Source: Hyphomicrobium sp. (GTDB lineage Bacteria > Pseudomonadota > Alphaproteobacteria > Rhizobiales > Hyphomicrobiaceae). From it: 64,000 nucleotides of DNA. The stretch is taken from positions 1-64,000 of the forward strand of contig JABFRT010000013.1 of assembly GCA_013141015.1 (NCBI GenBank). Reading direction: 5' to 3'. The position numbers and the translations under genes are program-made. Within the stretch, counting starts at the first letter, position 1. Each line of letters begins with the position of its first letter. The notes under the pieces are model-generated. The model had not been told where the DNA came from. It made no database searches and worked only from the letters and a program-made list of their open reading frames with translations. This document shows, piece after piece, positions 37,571 through 47,285 of the stretch.

Positions 37571-38287
37571 ATGGTTGACAAAGCACCGGCATCGCCCGCA
37601 CCCCACTGGGACCGGCAGATCTGCGCCATTTCCGGCCGCGAGACGCCGCGCAAGGATCTGGTCAATATCGATACAGTGCGCCCCTCGCTCGCCGCCCGCA
37701 TCCGCAAGGATCACCCGGATCTCAGCGCTGGAGTCTGGGTATCTTTGGACGAACTGGCGCGCTACCGCGCACTCTATGTCCAGGACCTGCTCAAAGCCGA
37801 AAGCGGCGAACTCAGCGAAATGGACCGCCAAGTGGCCGATAGCTTGGCGCGTCAAGAAACTTTGTCGCGCAATATCGAGGATGGATTTTCCGAGAACCGC
37901 ACGCTCGGCGAACGCCTCTCCGATCATCTCGCCAAGTTCGGCGGCAGCTGGACCTTTCTGATCGTGTTCGCGCTGTTCCTCGCCATCTGGATGCTGATTA
38001 ACTCGCGGCGCGGCGCAGAGCCGTTCGACCCTTATCCGTTTATCCTTCTCAATCTCATTTTATCGACCATCGCCGCCATCCAGGCACCGATCATCATGAT
38101 GAGCCAGCATCGGCAGGAGGCGAAGGACCGGCTACGGTCTTTGAATGATTATCGCGTCAACCTGAAAGCCGAACTCGAAATCCGCCACCTGCACGAAAAG
38201 ATAGATCACCTGATCAACAATCAGTGGCAGCGGCTGGCTGAGATCCAGCAGCTGCAAATGGAAACGATGGAGGAGAAGCGGAAGTAG
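37571..38287 (+). CDS. DUF1003 family membrane protein
   Basis: A 238-residue protein of the DUF1003 family. An N-terminal soluble part with ICAISGRETPRKDLVNIDTV is followed by LSDHLAKFGGSWTFLIVFAL, two transmembrane helices joined by NSRRGAEPFDPYPFILLNL, and a C-terminal coiled coil from about residue 190 (LKAELEIRHLHEKIDHLINN). AIQAPIIMMSQHRQEAKDR is the family signature. Function unknown. The start at 37571 has GGAGAG upstream. It is convergent with the CPBP protease gene. Confidence 0.9.
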   Translation: MVDKAPASPAPHWDRQICAISGRETPRKDLVNIDTVRPSLAARIRKDHPDLSAGVWVSLDELARYRALYVQDLLKAESGELSEMDRQVADSLARQETLSRNIEDGFSENRTLGERLSDHLAKFGGSWTFLIVFALFLAIWMLINSRRGAEPFDPYPFILLNLILSTIAAIQAPIIMMSQHRQEAKDRLRSLNDYRVNLKAELEIRHLHEKIDHLINNQWQRLAEIQQLQMETMEEKRK

Positions 38288-38299
38288 CTTACCCCCTGG

Positions 38300-39040
38300 T
38301 CACCACGACGGATTGGCGACGCCGGTGAAAAAGTAGATACCAAGCCCAACTGTGAACACCAGCCAGCCCCATAGCGTGTGCTCGGTCCACACCGCCCAGA
38401 ACGAGCGCGTGCGTTCATAGCGCCACGCAAACAACGCGCCGCCCAGCAGCGTTGCAACAACGGCGATCCAATTGCGAAACAGAATGTGGGCGAACCCGAA
38501 CGCCAAGGCGTTCGCGCCGATCAGCAGCCAGCGGTTGGGAAACAGCGGGCCATAGCGGTGGAAGAAAAACACCCGGTAGACGAACTCCTGCGCCAGCACC
38601 GAGGTGAACGGATAGAGCGTCATGATCTTCAGCCATTTGCCGGGACGTTCAGCGGCCAGCGCAAACAATTGCTCCGGCATCTGCTTGGCCATGCCGTAGA
38701 TCACAATCGACGCGCCAATGGCGAACAGGATGACGATGGAATAGAGCGTCGCGAACGAAAACAGCCGCATGACCTCGCGCTTCAAGCGGAACGTGGGATC
38801 AGCAAATAGCAGCACCAGCATCAGCAGCAGCACGGGTGGCAACGCGTAAAACAGCGGCACCTTGTAGTCGTGGACCGCAATCCGCATGATCAGGGGCGCT
38901 GCAATGAACAGCAGACCGAATTCAACTATCAGAGCTAAGCGGCGGCCATGCTCGGGCGCGGCGACGTGCGGCGGACGCGGAAGCGTGCCGCCTGCGCCAA
39001 ATCCGTCGAGACGATCAATAACGCGGTCACCAGCCAGCAT
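38300..39040 (-). CDS. CPBP family intramembrane metalloprotease
   Basis: A 246-residue integral membrane protein with about six to eight hydrophobic segments. The CPBP/Abi motifs are QEFVYRVFFFHR (the first Glu of the usual EE pair is Gln here), FGFAHILF (FxxxH) and WTEHTLWGW. Such proteins act as CAAX-type or bacteriocin-immunity-related proteases. The exact N-terminus is uncertain, since the first 30 residues are not conserved-looking. It lies 37 nt downstream of the ELM1-family gene on the same strand. Confidence 0.82.
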   Translation of the reverse strand: MLAGDRVIDRLDGFGAGGTLPRPPHVAAPEHGRRLALIVEFGLLFIAAPLIMRIAVHDYKVPLFYALPPVLLLMLVLLFADPTFRLKREVMRLFSFATLYSIVILFAIGASIVIYGMAKQMPEQLFALAAERPGKWLKIMTLYPFTSVLAQEFVYRVFFFHRYGPLFPNRWLLIGANALAFGFAHILFRNWIAVVATLLGGALFAWRYERTRSFWAVWTEHTLWGWLVFTVGLGIYFFTGVANPSW

Positions 39041-39077
39041 GCCCCGACCTGCTTGTTCCTGACCTGCTTGTTCAAAT

Positions 39078-40115
39078 TTAGTGCCCAGGCGGTAACACGA
39101 GGCCTGGGAGGAGTTCGGCGCGAATCCGCCAACGCCGTGTAATTTCGTCGGCTATTGCGGCGGCGGAATCAAGAGGCGGATAAGTCCAGGGTTCGATTTC
39201 TTGCACGGTGTCCGGTAATGGCCGCGTGGCGCCGTGGTCACGCAAACCCTGGTGAAAGCGAGCGAACTTTGAGGCCCCGCCTGATGGCTCGAAAATATAG
39301 ATCGGTTTGCCGGTGGCCGCCGCCTCGCCCGCCATGTTGACACTATCAGCCGTGACGACAAATGCGTCCGCGTGGGCCAGAAAACCGGCGTAAGGGTTCT
39401 CGCCGTCGCCGCGATAGAGAATGCGCGTGGCATTGCTGGTCGCCGCATCGATTGCCGCTAAAAACTCCGGCGGCGTTCTGCGCGACGGAGAGATCATCAG
39501 ACTCGAGCCGTGCCGGGCAAACTGCGCCAGTGCTTGACTGAGCCGCCCCGCATCTGCATCCGTGAACTGATAGGCGCCGCTGGGGCCCCCTATCAGCACG
39601 GCGATGCGCGGAGCCGGCAGGGCCGCAATGTCCGGCGGAACGGCGGCGCGCAATTGCTCCAGCCGCGCGTGCGTAAAGCCATGCGGCGACGTCAACGTCG
39701 TAACCACATTGGCGCCGCGACGCCGGTCGTGGGCTGGAACCCAGATCAGGTCTGCGCTGTTCGAGCGCGTCTTAGGGTCAAGTAGAATGACGGTAAAGGT
39801 GGCGAGGCCAGCTTGCCGCTTGAGCGCCCGGATGTAGGGGATCGTCAACCGGCCAGCCGCAAACGCAATCGCCGGCCAGGGCGGCGCGAACGCTCCATTG
39901 GCGGCGCCAAACCGCTCCGACGCGCTGACTGGCCCCCAGGGCGATGTCAGCCGCGCCAGCGCACTGGGCGCCACCCGCTTGACCTCACACACAAGCCCCA
40001 GCGCCTGCGCCACACCGAGGCACTGCACCTCGTGGCCCGCCTTGCCGTCGGAGATGATCCATGCCGTCCGGCCCTGCAGCGTCGGGTGGCGCGGCGTGAT
40101 TGGCAGATCTGTCAT
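39078..40115 (-). CDS. ELM1/DUF1022 family protein
   Basis: A protein of about 345 residues related to the plant mitochondrial fission factor ELM1 and to glycosyltransferase-fold proteins. Characteristic segments are AWIISDGKAGHEVQCLGVAQ, VILLDPKTRSNSADLIWVPA, HDRRRGANVVTTLTSPHG, IAVLIGGPSGAYQF and FVVTADSVNMAGEAAATGKP. The role in bacteria is unknown. Starts at 40115 and 40145 are both possible; neither has a strong site. It is divergent from the Lrp gene. Confidence 0.85.
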   Translation of the reverse strand: MTDLPITPRHPTLQGRTAWIISDGKAGHEVQCLGVAQALGLVCEVKRVAPSALARLTSPWGPVSASERFGAANGAFAPPWPAIAFAAGRLTIPYIRALKRQAGLATFTVILLDPKTRSNSADLIWVPAHDRRRGANVVTTLTSPHGFTHARLEQLRAAVPPDIAALPAPRIAVLIGGPSGAYQFTDADAGRLSQALAQFARHGSSLMISPSRRTPPEFLAAIDAATSNATRILYRGDGENPYAGFLAHADAFVVTADSVNMAGEAAATGKPIYIFEPSGGASKFARFHQGLRDHGATRPLPDTVQEIEPWTYPPLDSAAAIADEITRRWRIRAELLPGLVLPPGH

Positions 40116-40287
40116 CGCACCGTGCCCAGGGATTTGCCTGCTCATGGGTGCCACTTTTGAGGCCTCGGCCTGTCGCTGTCGAGGGGCCAATGAGGCTGGC
40201 ACTAACGCAATAAATGGAAATTTCTTGTCAGAGAACCTATAGCCTTATTACTCTCGGCCACGCCAATCTGGAGAAACCTGTCCCCCC

Positions 40288-40776
40288 ATGCCCGTTGAAC
40301 TCGATTCCACCGACTGGCGCATCTTAAAGGAATTGCAGGCCGACGGGCGCATGACCAACATAGCGCTTGCCACAAAAATTGGCCTGTCCGCTCCGCCCTG
40401 CCTGCGCCGCGTGCGGGCATTGGAGGAAGCTGGCCTGATCACCGGCTATACAGCGCTCGTTGACGAAGCAGCCCTTGGCTATCCGCTAACCGCGTTCGTC
40501 ATGGTCCGGCTGCACAATCAAGCTGAGGCCGATTTGCGGGCCTTTGAAAATCGTATTCTCGGCTGGCCGCTGGTCCGCGAAGCCCACATGCTCTCGGGCG
40601 AAAGCGACTTCATGTTGAAGTGTATCGCCCGCGATTTGACGAGCTTCCAGGACTTCGTGCTCAACGAATTGACGGCGGCAACCAACGTCGCAAGCGTCAA
40701 AACGTTTCTCACCATCCGCCGCGCCAAACGCGAGCCCGGCATTCCCATTCAGCCCGCCGCACCTGCACGCAACTAA
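40288..40776 (+). CDS. Lrp/AsnC family transcriptional regulator
   Basis: A 162-residue regulator: N-terminal winged helix DSTDWRILKELQADGRMTNI and KIGLSAPPCLRRVRALEEAG, C-terminal RAM ligand-binding domain (FVMVRLHNQAEADLRAFEN, GESDFMLKCIARDL). It may sense an amino acid and bind DNA as an octamer. Targets are not evident; the divergent ELM1-family gene is a candidate. Confidence 0.93.
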   Translation: MPVELDSTDWRILKELQADGRMTNIALATKIGLSAPPCLRRVRALEEAGLITGYTALVDEAALGYPLTAFVMVRLHNQAEADLRAFENRILGWPLVREAHMLSGESDFMLKCIARDLTSFQDFVLNELTAATNVASVKTFLTIRRAKREPGIPIQPAAPARN

Positions 40777-40806
40777 GCGGCGGCGCAGACCACAAGGAGA
40801 CTGGCA

Positions 40807-41382
40807 ATGGCTCGCTGCATCAACCGGCGCACGTGCATCACGGCAGTGGCTTTAGCTCTCGCGGCGAGTGCGCCCGATGTGCCGGCTGAGACGGCATCAA
40901 AATTCTTCGATCAGGCCTTCGCCACAGCCCAAGGCGGCACGCCGTGCTATGGCCGGACCTACGATGAGGCGCACCTGAAATCTCACACTCAGCAGACGGT
41001 GCGCGCAATTGAAATCGATATGGCCCAAAGCAACGCCAGCGAAATCGCCAACACGCCCGAGCGCTTTGAACTTGGCTTTGCGGTGATGACCAGGAAATCG
41101 GCCGAGTGGTACGGCGGCGTGGCCATCTGCAAGGCTGCCGGCGACCAAGCCGAATGCTTCCTCGAAGGCGACGGCGGCAAATTCAAACTCACAAGCGCCG
41201 CTGATGGCGCTTTACGCTTAGAAACCGGCGACTACGGCCTGGCATTCGAGGGCACAAAGGACTTCATTGAGTTGTCCGGCAAGGACGGCGACGACCGGGT
41301 GTTTTTACTTAACCCCGGCCGCGCCGAATGCGACGCGGCGGAGGCGTTTTTCAACGACAGCAAATCGCTGGAGCCGGGTTGA
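40807..41382 (+). CDS. Exported protein of unknown family
   Basis: A 191-residue protein with a signal peptide (TAVALALAASAPDVPAETA, cut about residue 28). The mature part includes GGTPCYGRTYDEAHLKSH, TRKSAEWYGGVAICKAAGDQ and KDFIELSGKDGDDRVFLLNP with four Cys. I do not recognise the family. AAGGAG precedes the ATG, and it follows the Lrp gene by 30 nt in the same direction. Confidence 0.7.
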   Translation: MARCINRRTCITAVALALAASAPDVPAETASKFFDQAFATAQGGTPCYGRTYDEAHLKSHTQQTVRAIEIDMAQSNASEIANTPERFELGFAVMTRKSAEWYGGVAICKAAGDQAECFLEGDGGKFKLTSAADGALRLETGDYGLAFEGTKDFIELSGKDGDDRVFLLNPGRAECDAAEAFFNDSKSLEPG

Positions 41383-41411
41383 ACGCTGAAAAACGCACAG
41401 CGCCAAGGCGC

Positions 41412-41885
41412 TTACTTCCACTCGACTTTGAGAACTTCGAACGAGCGCGAGCCCTTTGGCGTCGTCACTTCGACGCTGTCGCCTTTTGATTTGCCGATCA
41501 GCGCGCGCGCAATCGGCGACGAGATCGAGATCTTGCCTTCGCGCAGGTTGGCTTCAAGATCGCCGACGATGGTGTACTTCACCTTGTCGCCGCTATCGTC
41601 GTCCGACAGCGATACGGTGGCGCCGAACTTGACGGTATCGCCGGACATCTTCGACGTATCGATCACGTCGGCGCGGCCGATCTTGTCTTCAAGTTCGGCG
41701 ACCCGGGCTTCGTTCAAGCCCTGCTGTTCCTTGGCTGCGTGATACTCGGCGTTTTCGGACAGATCGCCGTGGGCGCGCGCTTCCGAAATGGCGGCAATGA
41801 TGCGCGGACGCTCCTCGGCCTTCAAGCGTTGCAGCTCAGCCTCCAGGTTCTTAAAACCCGCTATGGTCATCGGCACCCGTTCCAT
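41412..41885 (-). CDS. greA: Transcription elongation factor GreA
   Basis: GreA rescues backtracked RNA polymerase by stimulating RNA cleavage. The 157-residue protein has the N-terminal coiled coil with its acidic tip ([20 protein letters not shown], the D..E motif) and the C-terminal FKBP-like domain ([19 protein letters not shown]). The ATG at 41885 follows GGAG by 6 nt and gives the normal length; upstream extension to 42095 is rejected. It lies 178 nt downstream of carB on the same strand. Confidence 0.95.
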   Translation of the reverse strand: MERVPMTIAGFKNLEAELQRLKAEERPRIIAAISEARAHGDLSENAEYHAAKEQQGLNEARVAELEDKIGRADVIDTSKMSGDTVKFGATVSLSDDDSGDKVKYTIVGDLEANLREGKISISSPIARALIGKSKGDSVEVTTPKGSRSFEVLKVEWK

Positions 41886-42063
41886 AGTCATCTCCAAAGT
41901 CTCGACTAGCGGTTTTATGCCGGCCATTTGCGGCCCGCGTGAAGTATTCTGCGGTCTTGGAAGCTTACCAACTGAAAAGGCGGCACAGGCAAAACGCGGC
42001 AACGGCTCTACGACATCGCCAGCGATTTCCTTGCACCTCTTCTCGCGTGCCGCAGAACGATTG

Positions 42064-45000
42064 TCAGCGGTGCGCGAAGCTCTGCAGAGGGGCAACTTGC
42101 AACGTGTCGGACTTCAGCGCCTTGATGGCGCGGGTCACGGCCACCGCCCCCGCTAAGGTTGTATAATAGGGAACGTGGTGAAGCAAGGCCGAGCGCCGGA
42201 TGTCCTTGCTGTCGCTCAGCGCCTTCGACCCCTCGGTTGTATTGAAAACGAGCGCAATATCGCCGTTTTTGATGGCATCCACAATGTGCGGACGGCCTTC
42301 CAGAACCTTGTTGATAGCATCGCAAGGGATGCCGTTAGCCTCAAGCAGCCGCTTGGTTCCGCGCGTGGCGATGACCTTGAAGCCCATGCTGGCAAGTTCG
42401 GCAACCGGTGCCACGATGCGGGTCTTGTCGCCTTCCTTGACCGAGACGAACACGGTGCCCGAAGATGGCAGCTTCTGACCGGCGCCCATCTGGCTCTTGC
42501 CGAAGGCCATCGCGAAGTCGCGGTCGATACCCATGACTTCGCCGGTCGAGCGCATTTCGGGGCCAAGGATCGGATCGACGCCGAGGAAGCGGGCGAACGG
42601 GAACACCGCTTCCTTGACCGCGATGTGATCGTAGTCTGGCTTCTTCAGGTTGAACGACGCGAGCGGCTTGCCGCCCATGATCTGGGCCGCAATCGACGCT
42701 ATCGGCAGGCCGATTACCTTGGCGACGAACGGCACGGTGCGCGAGGCGCGCGGGTTCACTTCGAGAATGTAGACGTGATTGTCTTTGATCGCGAACTGGA
42801 CGTTCATCAAGCCGACGACCTTCAAGGCAATGGCAAGCGCTTTGGTCTGGCGTTCAAGTTCGGCGATGAGCAGAGGCGACAACGAATAGGGCGGCAGTGA
42901 GCACGCACTATCACCGGAGTGGATGCCGGCTTCCTCGATGTGCTCCATGATTCCGCAGACGAAGGTATCGCCGCGCCCGTCAGCAAGGCAATCGACATCG
43001 ACTTCAACCGCGTCCGTCAAATAACTGTCGATCAGCAGCGGGCGCTTGGCGGAGACCACGAGTTCCGACGGATTATCGAGCGTTGCCGACAGGCGCTGGA
43101 TGTAGCGATCGACTTCCGCGCCGTCGTGAACGATTTCCATCGCCCGGCCGCCGAGCACGTAGGACGGGCGGATGACGACCGGATAGCCGATGCGGTCGGC
43201 AACCGCACGGGCTTCGCTTGGTGCTTTGGCGATGCCGCTTTTGGGCTGCGACAGTTTCAAATCGTCAATCAGCGCCTTGAACCGGTCGCGGTCTTCGGCC
43301 AGGTCGATGGCGTCGGGCGACGTGCCGAGGATCGGAACACCGGCCTCTTCAAGCGCACTCGCAAGTTTCAACGGCGTCTGGCCACCGAACTGCACAATGA
43401 CGCCCTTGACCTTACCGTTCGCACTTTCAGCGCGGATGATTTCCAGCACGTCTTCGGCTGTCAATGGTTCGAAGAACAACCGGTCGGACGTATCGTAGTC
43501 GGTCGATACCGTTTCCGGGTTGCAGTTGATCATGATGGTTTCAAAGCCGGCTTTGGTCAGCGCAAAGCAGGCGTGGCAGCAGCAGTAATCGAACTCGATG
43601 CCCTGGCCGATACGGTTTGGGCCGCCGCCAAGAATAACGATTTTTTCTTTAGCTGTCGGCTGCGCTTCGCAAACCGGCTTGTCGACAAGGCCTGATTCAT
43701 AGGTCGAGTACATGTAGGCGGTCGGGGCCGCAAATTCTGCAGCGCACGTGTCGATGCGCTTGTAGACGGGCTCGACGCCGAGCGCCTTGCGGGCCGTGCG
43801 CACATCGGCCTCTGACAACTTGGCGAGTTTGGCGAGGCGGGTGTCCGAGAACCCCATCGCCTTCAGGCTGCGCAGCTGGCCCGCGGTCTTCGGCAACCCG
43901 TGCGCAATCACGCGCGCTTCGGTATCGATGATCGCCTTGATCTGCTCAAGGAACCAAGGATCGATTTTCGAATACTGGTGGACTTCCTCGATAGAGAACC
44001 CGAGACGGAAGGCTTGACCGACTTTTAAGAGGCGGTCGAATGTCGGGCGTGAAACTGCGGCGCGCACAACGTTCTTATCGTCGCCCTGGCCTAGGCCTTC
44101 CAGATGCACGTCGTCGAAGCCGGATAACCCGGTTTCCATCGACCGCAGCGCCTTTTGCAGGCTTTCAGCAAACGTCCGGCCAATCGCCATCGCTTCGCCG
44201 ACCGACTTCATAGCCGTCGTCAGGGTTGCATCGGCGCCCGGGAATTTTTCGAACGCAAAGCGCGGAATTTTGACGACCACATAGTCAATGGTCGGCTCGA
44301 ACGACGCCGGCATGGCGCCCGCCGTGATGTCGTTCTTGATTTCGTCAAGCGTGTAGCCGACCGCCAGCTTGGCCGCGACCTTGGCAATCGGGAAGCCGGT
44401 CGCCTTCGACGCCAGCGCCGACGAGCGCGACACGCGCGGGTTCATTTCAATGACGACCAGGCGGCCATCAGCGGGGTTCACGGCAAATTGCACGTTCGAT
44501 CCGCCGGTTTCGACGCCGATCTCGCGCAGCACCGCAATCGACGCATCCCGCATGATCTGGAATTCTTTATCCGTCAGCGTCAACGCGGGCGCGACCGTTA
44601 TCGAGTCACCGGTGTGCACGCCCATCGGATCGATGTTCTCGATCGAGCAGATGATGATGCAGTTGTCCGCCTTATCGCGGACGACTTCCATCTCGTACTC
44701 TTTCCAGCCGAGCAGGCTTTCGTCGATCAGGATCTGGCCGACGGGCGACGCATCGATGCCCGAGCGCACGATCATCTCAAACTCTTCGCGATTGTACGCG
44801 ACGCCGCCGCCGGTGCCACCAAGCGTGAACGCCGGACGGATGATGGCCGGCAGGCCAACCTTATCAATCGCGCTCATCGCTTCGATGATGCCGGCCGTGC
44901 GGTCATAGCCGGTGATCTGGCCTTGCGCGTTGCGGATTTCAGGCGACGACGCGATCATGGCGCGCGGACTTTCAAGGCCGATGCGGTCCATCGCTTCGCG

Positions 45001-45396
45001 GAACAGTTTGCGGTCTTCGGCCTTGTCGATGGCCGCAGCCTTAGCGCCGATCAGCTCAACCCCGTATTCCTTGAGCACGCCCATCTTGTCGAGCGCCAGC
45101 GCTGTGTTCAGCGCGGTCTGCCCGCCCATCGTCGGTAGCACGGCGTCTGGCCGTTCCTTGGCGATGATCTTGGCGACCACCTCGGGCGTAATCGGCTCAA
45201 TGTAGGTCGCGTCTGCCAGATCCGGGTCGGTCATGATGGTCGCCGGATTGGAGTTGACCAGAATGATCCGGTAGCCCTCCTCGCGCAGCGCTTTGCAGGC
45301 TTGCGTGCCGGAATAATCGAACTCGCACGCCTGGCCGATAACGATCGGGCCAGCGCCGATGATGAGGATGGATTTGATGTCTGTGCGTTTTGGCAT
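42064..45396 (-). CDS. carB: Carbamoyl-phosphate synthase large subunit CarB
   Basis: A 1110-residue synthetase that makes carbamoyl phosphate for arginine and pyrimidine synthesis from bicarbonate, ATP and CarA-derived ammonia. It has two homologous halves, each with an ATP-grasp domain: [18 protein letters not shown] with [18 protein letters not shown] in the first, and [18 protein letters not shown] with [18 protein letters not shown] in the second. An oligomerisation domain lies between, and a C-terminal MGS-like allosteric domain at about 960-1090 ([20 protein letters not shown] marks its start). carA is separate, about 3.8 kb upstream on the same strand. Confidence 0.96.
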   Translation of the reverse strand: MPKRTDIKSILIIGAGPIVIGQACEFDYSGTQACKALREEGYRIILVNSNPATIMTDPDLADATYIEPITPEVVAKIIAKERPDAVLPTMGGQTALNTALALDKMGVLKEYGVELIGAKAAAIDKAEDRKLFREAMDRIGLESPRAMIASSPEIRNAQGQITGYDRTAGIIEAMSAIDKVGLPAIIRPAFTLGGTGGGVAYNREEFEMIVRSGIDASPVGQILIDESLLGWKEYEMEVVRDKADNCIIICSIENIDPMGVHTGDSITVAPALTLTDKEFQIMRDASIAVLREIGVETGGSNVQFAVNPADGRLVVIEMNPRVSRSSALASKATGFPIAKVAAKLAVGYTLDEIKNDITAGAMPASFEPTIDYVVVKIPRFAFEKFPGADATLTTAMKSVGEAMAIGRTFAESLQKALRSMETGLSGFDDVHLEGLGQGDDKNVVRAAVSRPTFDRLLKVGQAFRLGFSIEEVHQYSKIDPWFLEQIKAIIDTEARVIAHGLPKTAGQLRSLKAMGFSDTRLAKLAKLSEADVRTARKALGVEPVYKRIDTCAAEFAAPTAYMYSTYESGLVDKPVCEAQPTAKEKIVILGGGPNRIGQGIEFDYCCCHACFALTKAGFETIMINCNPETVSTDYDTSDRLFFEPLTAEDVLEIIRAESANGKVKGVIVQFGGQTPLKLASALEEAGVPILGTSPDAIDLAEDRDRFKALIDDLKLSQPKSGIAKAPSEARAVADRIGYPVVIRPSYVLGGRAMEIVHDGAEVDRYIQRLSATLDNPSELVVSAKRPLLIDSYLTDAVEVDVDCLADGRGDTFVCGIMEHIEEAGIHSGDSACSLPPYSLSPLLIAELERQTKALAIALKVVGLMNVQFAIKDNHVYILEVNPRASRTVPFVAKVIGLPIASIAAQIMGGKPLASFNLKKPDYDHIAVKEAVFPFARFLGVDPILGPEMRSTGEVMGIDRDFAMAFGKSQMGAGQKLPSSGTVFVSVKEGDKTRIVAPVAELASMGFKVIATRGTKRLLEANGIPCDAINKVLEGRPHIVDAIKNGDIALVFNTTEGSKALSDSKDIRRSALLHHVPYYTTLAGAVAVTRAIKALKSDTLQVAPLQSFAHR

Positions 45397-45526
45397 GGTC
45401 CGGCTTTTATTGCGGCCAGAGGCGCTTGGCTATAGCCCGCAGGGTCTCAGCGGGCGACTTTTGCCACCTGCTGCAAAGATTCCTGCGGGCAGAATGCCGC
45501 GCAGCCCGGGCGGGGCGCGGGATTGA

Positions 45527-46261
45527 CTATTTTTTGCCGTCGTCACCCGCCTTGACGACGTCTTTGGGCGGTTCAATTTTCATGTCGAGCGGGAACGAAT
45601 AAGTCGCCTTGAACAGCGGGCTATTTTCGCGCCCAGGCACCAATAGCGCGTTGCTGAGCGGCAGGCCTGTCACGGCATCGACATAGAACATGCGGAAGGC
45701 TTCATTCTTGACGGCGGTTGAGTTTTTGTCGCGCTCTTCTTCCAGCTTGTAGGACAGCGCATCCCGGCCATCGATCTGAACGCGGCCCTTGCACGCGTAC
45801 TCGCCAACTTCGGCCTGCTCCTGAATGACGTTGTCATACATCTGCGTGCGCAGAGCATTCATCACGTCGCCCGGCAATTCCTGCCAGCCCGCCCCCTGAT
45901 TGCCCCAGGCCTTGGCCGCAATCAATATCACTTCCGACGACTGCTTGGTCAGCGTCTGTGTGACCTTCTGGTACATCTTATCGGGCAGCACATAGTCAAC
46001 GACCATTGCTGACGGCCCGGACTCGGTGATCATGGTCGTGTTCATGCGAAACCACGACGACTTGCGCAGTTTGGTCAGCGCCGCCGCCACTTCATCACGG
46101 CAGGGATTAGCGTTTTTCTTGGTCTCTTGGCCGGGTGGCGGCACCACGCCCGGCGGCGGACCGCCAACGCCCGGCGCGCCCGGCTGAGTGACCGGCGCTT
46201 GAGCCAACACGGCGCTGCTGGCCAGTATGAGCGCTGACGTGGCGAGGATGAGCGTGCGCAT
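45527..46261 (-). CDS. Exported protein, paralogue of the upstream gene
   Basis: A 244-residue protein with a signal peptide (LILASSAVLAQA), then a Pro/Gly-rich segment (PGAPGVGGPPPGVVPPPG) and a soluble domain: PCRDEVAAALTKLRKSSWFR, VDYVLPDKMYQKVTQTLT, VGEYACKGRVQIDGRDALSY and MFYVDAVTGLPLSNALL. The gene at 46304 shares the plan C..DV..A..K.R.S..FR, VDY..PD.M.Q and YVD..(T/S)GLP. Function unknown; two conserved Cys may form a disulfide. Confidence 0.72.
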   Translation of the reverse strand: MRTLILATSALILASSAVLAQAPVTQPGAPGVGGPPPGVVPPPGQETKKNANPCRDEVAAALTKLRKSSWFRMNTTMITESGPSAMVVDYVLPDKMYQKVTQTLTKQSSEVILIAAKAWGNQGAGWQELPGDVMNALRTQMYDNVIQEQAEVGEYACKGRVQIDGRDALSYKLEEERDKNSTAVKNEAFRMFYVDAVTGLPLSNALLVPGRENSPLFKATYSFPLDMKIEPPKDVVKAGDDGKK

Positions 46262-46303
46262 GAGGAGACGTCCTTGCGGTTGAATCTGCGGCGGCGTTCG
46301 AGA

Positions 46304-46933
46304 TTATTTGCTTTTCTGGACCGGCGCACCTTGCGGCGCTTCAATGACGAGGTCGGTTGGATAGGTGTAGGCGGCCTTCATCAGCGGTTCGCCTTTGCCG
46401 CTCATGGCCGCGACCACGTTGAACGCGGGCAACCCGGAAACGGGGTCGACATAGATTGTGCGCGCCAGAACGTCCTTAGGGTCCGTGCCGGGCTTGGCAT
46501 CTTTATCGGTGGCGCGATAGGCCACGTACTCTTTGCCCTCGAAGGTTGTTTTGCCGACGCATTCGAATTGGCCGACATTTTCGGGCTTGCTGACGGCGGT
46601 GCGCACTTCCACGATAATGGATTGCGTGAACTGCGGCAGCAATTCTTCATACGCGCCGCTGGTGCCGGCGAACGCCCGGTCGCCAACCAGCATCGTCTGC
46701 TGTTCGCCCGGCATGTGTGCACCAACCACCGTCTGCAGCATCCGATCCGGCGGCAGGTAATCGACGGTCATGGTCACGGGGCCCTCTGCCGTGCCGTGGC
46801 TGGAAGACACGCGGAACGCTTTCGAGGTCCGCTGCTTGGTGATCGCCGCCAGCACGTCCTTCGAGCAGTCTTCGGCCGCAGCCATCGGGGCAAATGCTGC
46901 CATCGCCAGCAAACCCATTGCAATCCGCCGCAT
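46304..46933 (-). CDS. Exported protein, paralogue of the downstream gene
   Basis: A 209-residue protein with a signal peptide (cut near AAAEDC) and the same domain as the 45527 gene: DCSKDVLAAITKQRTSKAFR, VDYLPPDRMLQTVVGAH, VGQFECVGKTTFEGKEYVAY, IYVDPVSGLPAFNVV and AAYTYPTDLVIEAP. GGAGG precedes the ATG. The two genes are in tandem, 42 nt apart, and probably arose by duplication. I do not recognise the family. Confidence 0.75.
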   Translation of the reverse strand: MRRIAMGLLAMAAFAPMAAAEDCSKDVLAAITKQRTSKAFRVSSSHGTAEGPVTMTVDYLPPDRMLQTVVGAHMPGEQQTMLVGDRAFAGTSGAYEELLPQFTQSIIVEVRTAVSKPENVGQFECVGKTTFEGKEYVAYRATDKDAKPGTDPKDVLARTIYVDPVSGLPAFNVVAAMSGKGEPLMKAAYTYPTDLVIEAPQGAPVQKSK

Positions 46934-47285
46934 AAAGTCCTCCCAAGGGTATATTTTCCGCTGCTTATACGCGGACTTTTGCCCGGCGCGATCTTAAAGT
47001 TCCGAAAGGTTGATGGGCTTCACTTCTTCCTCTCCCTGTCCTTACGCGGAGACGGCCGGGTTGTGGGGCGGCAAAGGATAGAGGGTGAGGGCCGGACCGG
47101 TAAAGATCCCGGCTCGCGCGCGGACGCGCTGTTAATCACGGATGGCAACACCCTGGCCGCGCTTGGCCGGGAACGCGGGTAGAGAGAGTTGGCGCTATGT
47201 CCCGCAACACCCGCTTCCCCGGCCGAAGACGCGCGACAGGCGCGGCGCAGAGCCGGGGTCTTTACCCCTCAGCTTGGACCGGCGT
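46934..47285. repeat. Gene-free stretch with an imperfect inverted repeat
   Basis: No credible gene in about 350 bp. GGTAAAGATCCCGGCTC near 47100 and GAGCCGGGGTCTTTACC near 47252 face each other. The words resemble the dispersed repeats at 2.7 and 5.3 kb (GGTAAAG.TC.CG). Between them lies GGCCGCGCTTGGCCGGGAAC-type sequence without an open frame that stands out. Confidence 0.6.

Noticed and set aside
42175-45138. Several long plus-strand frames of 240-330 codons opposite carB
   Set aside because: They are GC-skew shadows: Arg-, Ala- and His-rich translations without domains, opposite an intact essential gene.
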